From: Epiperipatus broadwayi
Taxonomy: Eukaryota > Onychophora > Udeonychophora > Euonychophora > Peripatidae
Direction of reading: 5' to 3'
Assembly (NCBI GenBank): GCA_028023455.1
Contig: JAQFVV010000013.1
Location: forward strand, 3,970,001 to 4,034,000
DNA: 64,000 nucleotides
A program made the position numbers and the translations under genes. The notes below the pieces were generated by a model. It did no database searches and was not told the DNA's origin. It saw only the letters and a program-made list of their open reading frames with translations. Every line of letters starts with the position of its first letter. Position 1 is the first letter of the stretch. Shown in pieces: positions 60,643 to 64,000 of this stretch.

Positions 60643-60876
60643 TTGTTCATTCAAATAAAAAAAATAAATTCAAGCACAGGAATTAACAGAGCTAAAGTCA
60701 CAACCCACAAACATCTGCCACTCTATCACAGCACTGGACTAGCTAAATACAGATCAAGTGATTTCATGAGAATAATAATGAGTTTAATAAATTTCACAAA
60801 AGATATTAAATCCTACATTAAAGTAATACTGACTACAAGGATTAATAATTTTCTTAATGATGTAAAATCATTCTAG
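60643..60876 (+). other. Unrecognised 77-codon open frame
   Basis: The frame reads GINRAKVTTHKHLPLY and FMRIIMSLINFTKDIK and has a less skewed composition than most short frames here. I do not recognise a domain. No splice signals, promoter or second exon are evident, so it may be a fragment of an unknown repeat or chance. Confidence 0.2.
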
Positions 60877-62037
60877 ATAGGTATTTCAATTGACTGTCAC
60901 ACTTTTGAAACTCTGGTGCTAATATGTATTAAGATAGAATTATATTTAAAAATATCTTCTTGTGCACATAATCTTAAGTTCTGATTTTATCAATTATTAA
61001 TAACTTCATTTCATATTACTAATGTTGTTGCTGACTATGATTTTGTCACTTTTCTTGGATGGCTGAAGATCTTATGAGCTAAGGAGATTCCATTCTATCT
61101 AGAATAATATTCCTTTTACATAATCGAATAGCAATTTCATATCAAATGATCAAATTAAAAAACTTTTTTTTTTATTTTAAACATTGAATTAGAACTCTCT
61201 TCTATAGTTTTAAATAATCAGATCTCATTTTAAGATATAGCTTCAAATATATGAATTGAAATAGAGAATGACAGAGCTATCTCTTTACAATTTTTGCTTA
61301 GTCATAAAACTCTATGGTTTATTAATTTATAAAATTGTCTTCACATAGAGTAAAATTTTATTCTACTAAATAGATTTCTGTACATTTTCTGCAAAGCAAT
61401 TTCTTTTTTTATGTCAAGTGAAGGAATATATGAAAGAAAGAAAGCTATTATAAAAACAGTGGATTTGAGAATACCAACAATATTTCCCATAGTGATATTT
61501 AATTATTAATCCACAAGTTTTAAATAAATAATAATAAAAATAAAGAAATAGTGAATGTTTTATCTTTTTAAAAACTAAAATAATCATAAAAATTATATAA
61601 TTATTGCCCTGATCTGGATTTTGAAACCACGCGCGCTTCATATGTACAAGATTAAATTATTATTATTGTGTTTGATAAATGAACTCTAGTATATGTTTCC
61701 CAACTTTTACCAGCAATATTATTTATTTATTTGCCTATTTTAACTATAAACTAATATGTATATATAAAATTGTATAAATGTAATCAAAAAACCAATATGT
61801 ATATTGAAGCAATGGATCTGGGAGTCCGATCAATACTTCACAGCCTCCTATAAACTTAATTAATATTGTAGACCTGAATTAAGTTTATAGTCCAGTATCA
61901 GCAGGGTTTTGCATTAAAGCTAAAATTAATTACGATGATTAAATTTGTATTTGCATTTAAATATTTCTTTTTAAATAAATTCCGTTCTAAGATTAAATTG
62001 CTGTTAAAAAAATTATTTGTAAAACCTATTAATCAAA
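60877..62037. other. AT-rich DNA without a recognisable gene
   Basis: No motif seen. The minus frame at 61414-61641 is Phe/Tyr-rich low complexity. Confidence 0.5.
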
Positions 62038-62066
62038 CATATATATACGTCACGCGTATATATATG
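62038..62066. repeat. Perfect 12-bp hairpin
   Basis: CATATATATACG and CGTATATATATG flank a 5-base loop (TCACG). Its function is unknown; it may be chance within a TA-rich tract. Confidence 0.8.
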
Positions 62067-62379
62067 AGTTAATGCAAAATTCTGCTGAAATAAAATGCTT
62101 ATTTTATTAAAAGAAATAAGAATATATTTTTCTTTTTAAAATCTTGTTTTGCGTATGATTTTAGATTTTGATACCCCCCCCCCACGCTCCTTTGTTTCAA
62201 GGTAACATTTTCTAAAAATAACTTTTACTTTTTTATTCTAAATTTCTTTCTTTAAACTTTGAATTTTTATTAATTAAAAAAGGCCATCTTTAATTTGCCT
62301 TGAATGGGCTAACTAATTAAAAACATACATTCCTTTAGAAAATGTTGGTGGGCTTATCTCAAAATAAAATCATACGCCA

Positions 62380-62690
62380 TAATGATGATTGGGCACAACA
62401 TGCCACCTTGGATAAGGAAAATATTGATAAGTAGTCAGGTGCAGGATATTAAAGGCATGACTCGTATACTGACAGCTATTGAATATGGAAATCTTGAACA
62501 AGACATAAAGGCAAAAGAAGCAAAATTTCAAAATAAAACTACTACCAGACAAAAGAGGACAAACCTTTCAAGAGTAGAAAATAGGGAAGTGGTGATGTCT
62601 CATACAGTAATTGTCCAAGAAATGGATAACGAAGAAGATCATATGCAAAACAATAGAAGGGTAGCTTACAGAAAGGTATAAATAGGAGAG
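62380..62690 (+). pseudogene. Gag-like fragment with a decayed zinc knuckle
   Basis: The frame at 62382-62681 reads PPWIRKILISSQVQDIKGM and RILTAIEYGNLEQDIKAK, then a basic stretch, in the style of a retrotransposon capsid C-terminus. One frame over, SYSNCPRNG, a stop, then RRRSYAK has the spacing of a CX2CX4HX4C zinc knuckle with the first Cys and last Cys changed to Tyr and the His lost. This suggests a Gag of an LTR element other than the 21.9-38.2 kb copy. No pol follows. It is adjacent to a TATA-bearing block, which is odd for an internal gag fragment. Confidence 0.4.
62677..62685 (+). promoter_or_regulatory. TATA-like box
   Basis: TATAAATAG, with a TTTTCAGATT initiator-like string about 30 bp downstream. 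It is identical to the TATA box of the Gypsy LTRs, so the block after it may be the R-U5 part of an LTR. Confidence 0.45.
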
Positions 62691-62704
62691 AGAACAAAAG
62701 ACTA

Positions 62705-62870
62705 GGCTTTTTCAGATTTCTCTTTTGGAGAATTCTTTCAGATTTCTCTTGTGATTCATTGTCAGATTTCTCTTTAGAAATGATTGAGATTTCATTTCAG
62801 AATTCATTCAGATTTCTCTTTTTGATTCATTTTTGATTCAGATTTTTCATTCATTCGTTATGATTCTGAT
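62705..62870 (+). repeat. Imperfect repeats of TTCAGATTTCTCTT
   Basis: About six diverged copies of a TTCAGATTTCTCTT-like unit (near 62709, 62738, 62760, 62804 and after) follow the TATA-like box. It may be a leader repeat of an LTR. Confidence 0.7.
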
Positions 62871-63643
62871 GATTATTATTATAAGCATTGGTTATTGATT
62901 AGCTCGGCTCTCTCTCTCTGGTGCTTCGCTTTTTCACACAGATCCTGTGCTGTGATCTTCTGAGATTTCATTTCTCGTGCAGATTTTGCTCCTAAAGTTA
63001 TTCAACTGTCATTGTCAGAACCACTTATAAGTTTCAACACGCGACAAGTTAGAAGTCATATGAATTTGATGGATTCGACCATGCTTGGCAGTTAGGCAAA
63101 CAGCTTTGCCTGCCGCCGGGGGTCCTAAAACCATCAAAATGCCATAGTATCTGACCTATATTAATCTGAACTTTGTGCCGTGTCTGTGGGACTTTTCGTT
63201 AAAAAATGTTGTGTATTTCCATTTTCATTGTCCGGACAAATACCTCTCTACAGACGTATCAAGCCACAAGCATCGCGGGAACAGGACCAGGAACCAGGAC
63301 AGTAATTGTATCTCTCCTCATGAACTATTTACTATTCTACCTTTTTTTGATCATACCTTTCTTAATTGCATTATTGAATTATATTTCTGAATTGTTTTAT
63401 TTAATTATATTTTGTAACGTAACTTTTTCTATTAGACTAATCTTAGAGATATATATCTATTTTGTGTGATCATCTATTTATATTTATAGTTAACCCTTTT
63501 CCTGCACTATTCCTCATTGCTAACATGTTATAAATATTTCATATTCCATTGCGGTGTAAGTTAAAAGTTAATTTTTCATTTAAAATATCTTTTCAATTTC
63601 AATCATGTTTGTAAATTAAATACGAGTAAGTTTCCTTTGTTTG
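62871..63643. other. GC-richer block, then AT-rich DNA
   Basis: About 62910-63310 is GC-richer with a hairpin AGGCAAA-CAGC-TTTGCCT near 63093-63111. The two overlapping frames at 63175-63469 have no known domain. This may continue the LTR-like unit begun at the TATA-like box. The rest is AT-rich. Confidence 0.35.
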
Positions 63644-63814
63644 CCAACTTGATCTCCTCGATAATGCCTCTTTTGTCTGCCTTTAGCTCCATACATATAT
63701 CTTATTTAGCTATACACGTCTTAAATAATTTTTAACTGTTTTTCAGCACAAAGCAATTATAAAATGCTTTGCGAAAGATTTTTTTATTGTGCTTTATCGA
63801 GGAGATTCGAGTTG
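63644..63814. repeat. Inverted repeat, about 20-bp arms
   Basis: CCAACTTGATCTCCTCGATA at the left is inverted at the right (reverse complement CAACTCGAATCTCCTCGATA). An inner small hairpin (AAAGCA with TGCTTT) lies near 63752-63774. It could be a short MITE. Confidence 0.65.
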
Positions 63815-64000
63815 ACAATTTTATTTAAGTTGGGAAGAAAAGACTTAGACCACAAAAATATTATGTCAGTACTATACGTTTTTATTGTCAAATTTGTTTT
63901 TCATTAATCCATAGGGGAATAGCGGAGGCCATTAAAACATTCCTAATATTTTAAAGTCATTAATTAAATATATTATTTAACTAAAAAGCTTGAGTTTTCT

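Noticed and set aside
1-64000. CRISPR array, bacterial operon or ribosome-binding sites
   Set aside because: There is no regular repeat-spacer pattern, and every coding signal is a eukaryotic transposon.
1-64000. tRNA or rRNA genes
   Set aside because: I found no A-box/B-box pair with a cloverleaf fold and no rRNA-like conserved block; the B-box-like strings at 32.5 and 54.9 kb lack the rest.

Overview
The window is an AT-rich stretch of a large, repeat-dominated animal genome. The retroelement mix (RTE, Penelope-like, Gypsy, Copia and LINE remnants, pogo-like and foldback MITEs) suggests an invertebrate such as an arthropod or mollusc. The sequence alone does not fix the lineage. I see no host protein-coding gene, no tRNA or rRNA gene, and no CRISPR array. 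It is best read as intergenic or deep intronic DNA built from transposons of different ages.

Layout. 1-15 kb holds a GC-richer LTR-like block (1.5-2.1 kb), a 254-bp palindromic MITE (2.93-3.18 kb), a decayed minus-strand LINE (about 4.7-7.4 kb), a decayed plus-strand Penelope-like (PLE) reverse transcriptase (8.0-8.3 kb), a better preserved minus-strand PLE carrying a GIY-YIG endonuclease and followed by a hammerhead-ribozyme-like motif (10.16-11.56 kb), and a three-copy direct/inverted repeat (12.7-13.5 kb). 15.18-18.47 kb is an essentially full-length RTE retrotransposon with one intact 985-codon endonuclease-reverse transcriptase ORF. It is the only convincing intact gene here. A 971-bp pogo/Tigger-like MITE follows at 18.7-19.7 kb, and a second copy lies at 40.7-41.7 kb.

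21.86-38.24 kb is one old Gypsy-type LTR retrotransposon: LTR, gag, protease, reverse transcriptase, RNase H, integrase, polypurine tract, LTR. Its frames are broken, and later insertions have split it. A 2.2-kb solo LTR sits in its 5' LTR with a clean GCAT target duplication. A 4.7-kb composite insert lies between RT and RNase H and itself holds a solo LTR. A further LTR-like insert lies in the 3' LTR.

38.7-64 kb holds Copia RT/RNase H remnants, two more solo LTRs (43.8-45.1 and 45.2-47.1 kb), a rearranged RTE copy with an inverted 5' piece (47.4-49.0 kb), a 59-base poly(G) run between two halves of a tandem duplication (50.9 kb), a second hammerhead-like motif (51.5 kb), another PLE remnant with YIDD and GIY-YIG regions (59.4-60.4 kb), and a gag-like fragment beside a TATA-bearing GC-richer block (62.4-63.2 kb).

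The most notable signals are two. First, self-cleaving-ribozyme-like motifs occur, one of them on the same strand as a PLE endonuclease and 0.5 kb downstream of it. Second, several LTRs begin with a short perfect hairpin, and in two related solo LTRs the hairpin arms differ by compensatory changes. Family names are assigned from motifs read by eye; no database search was possible.
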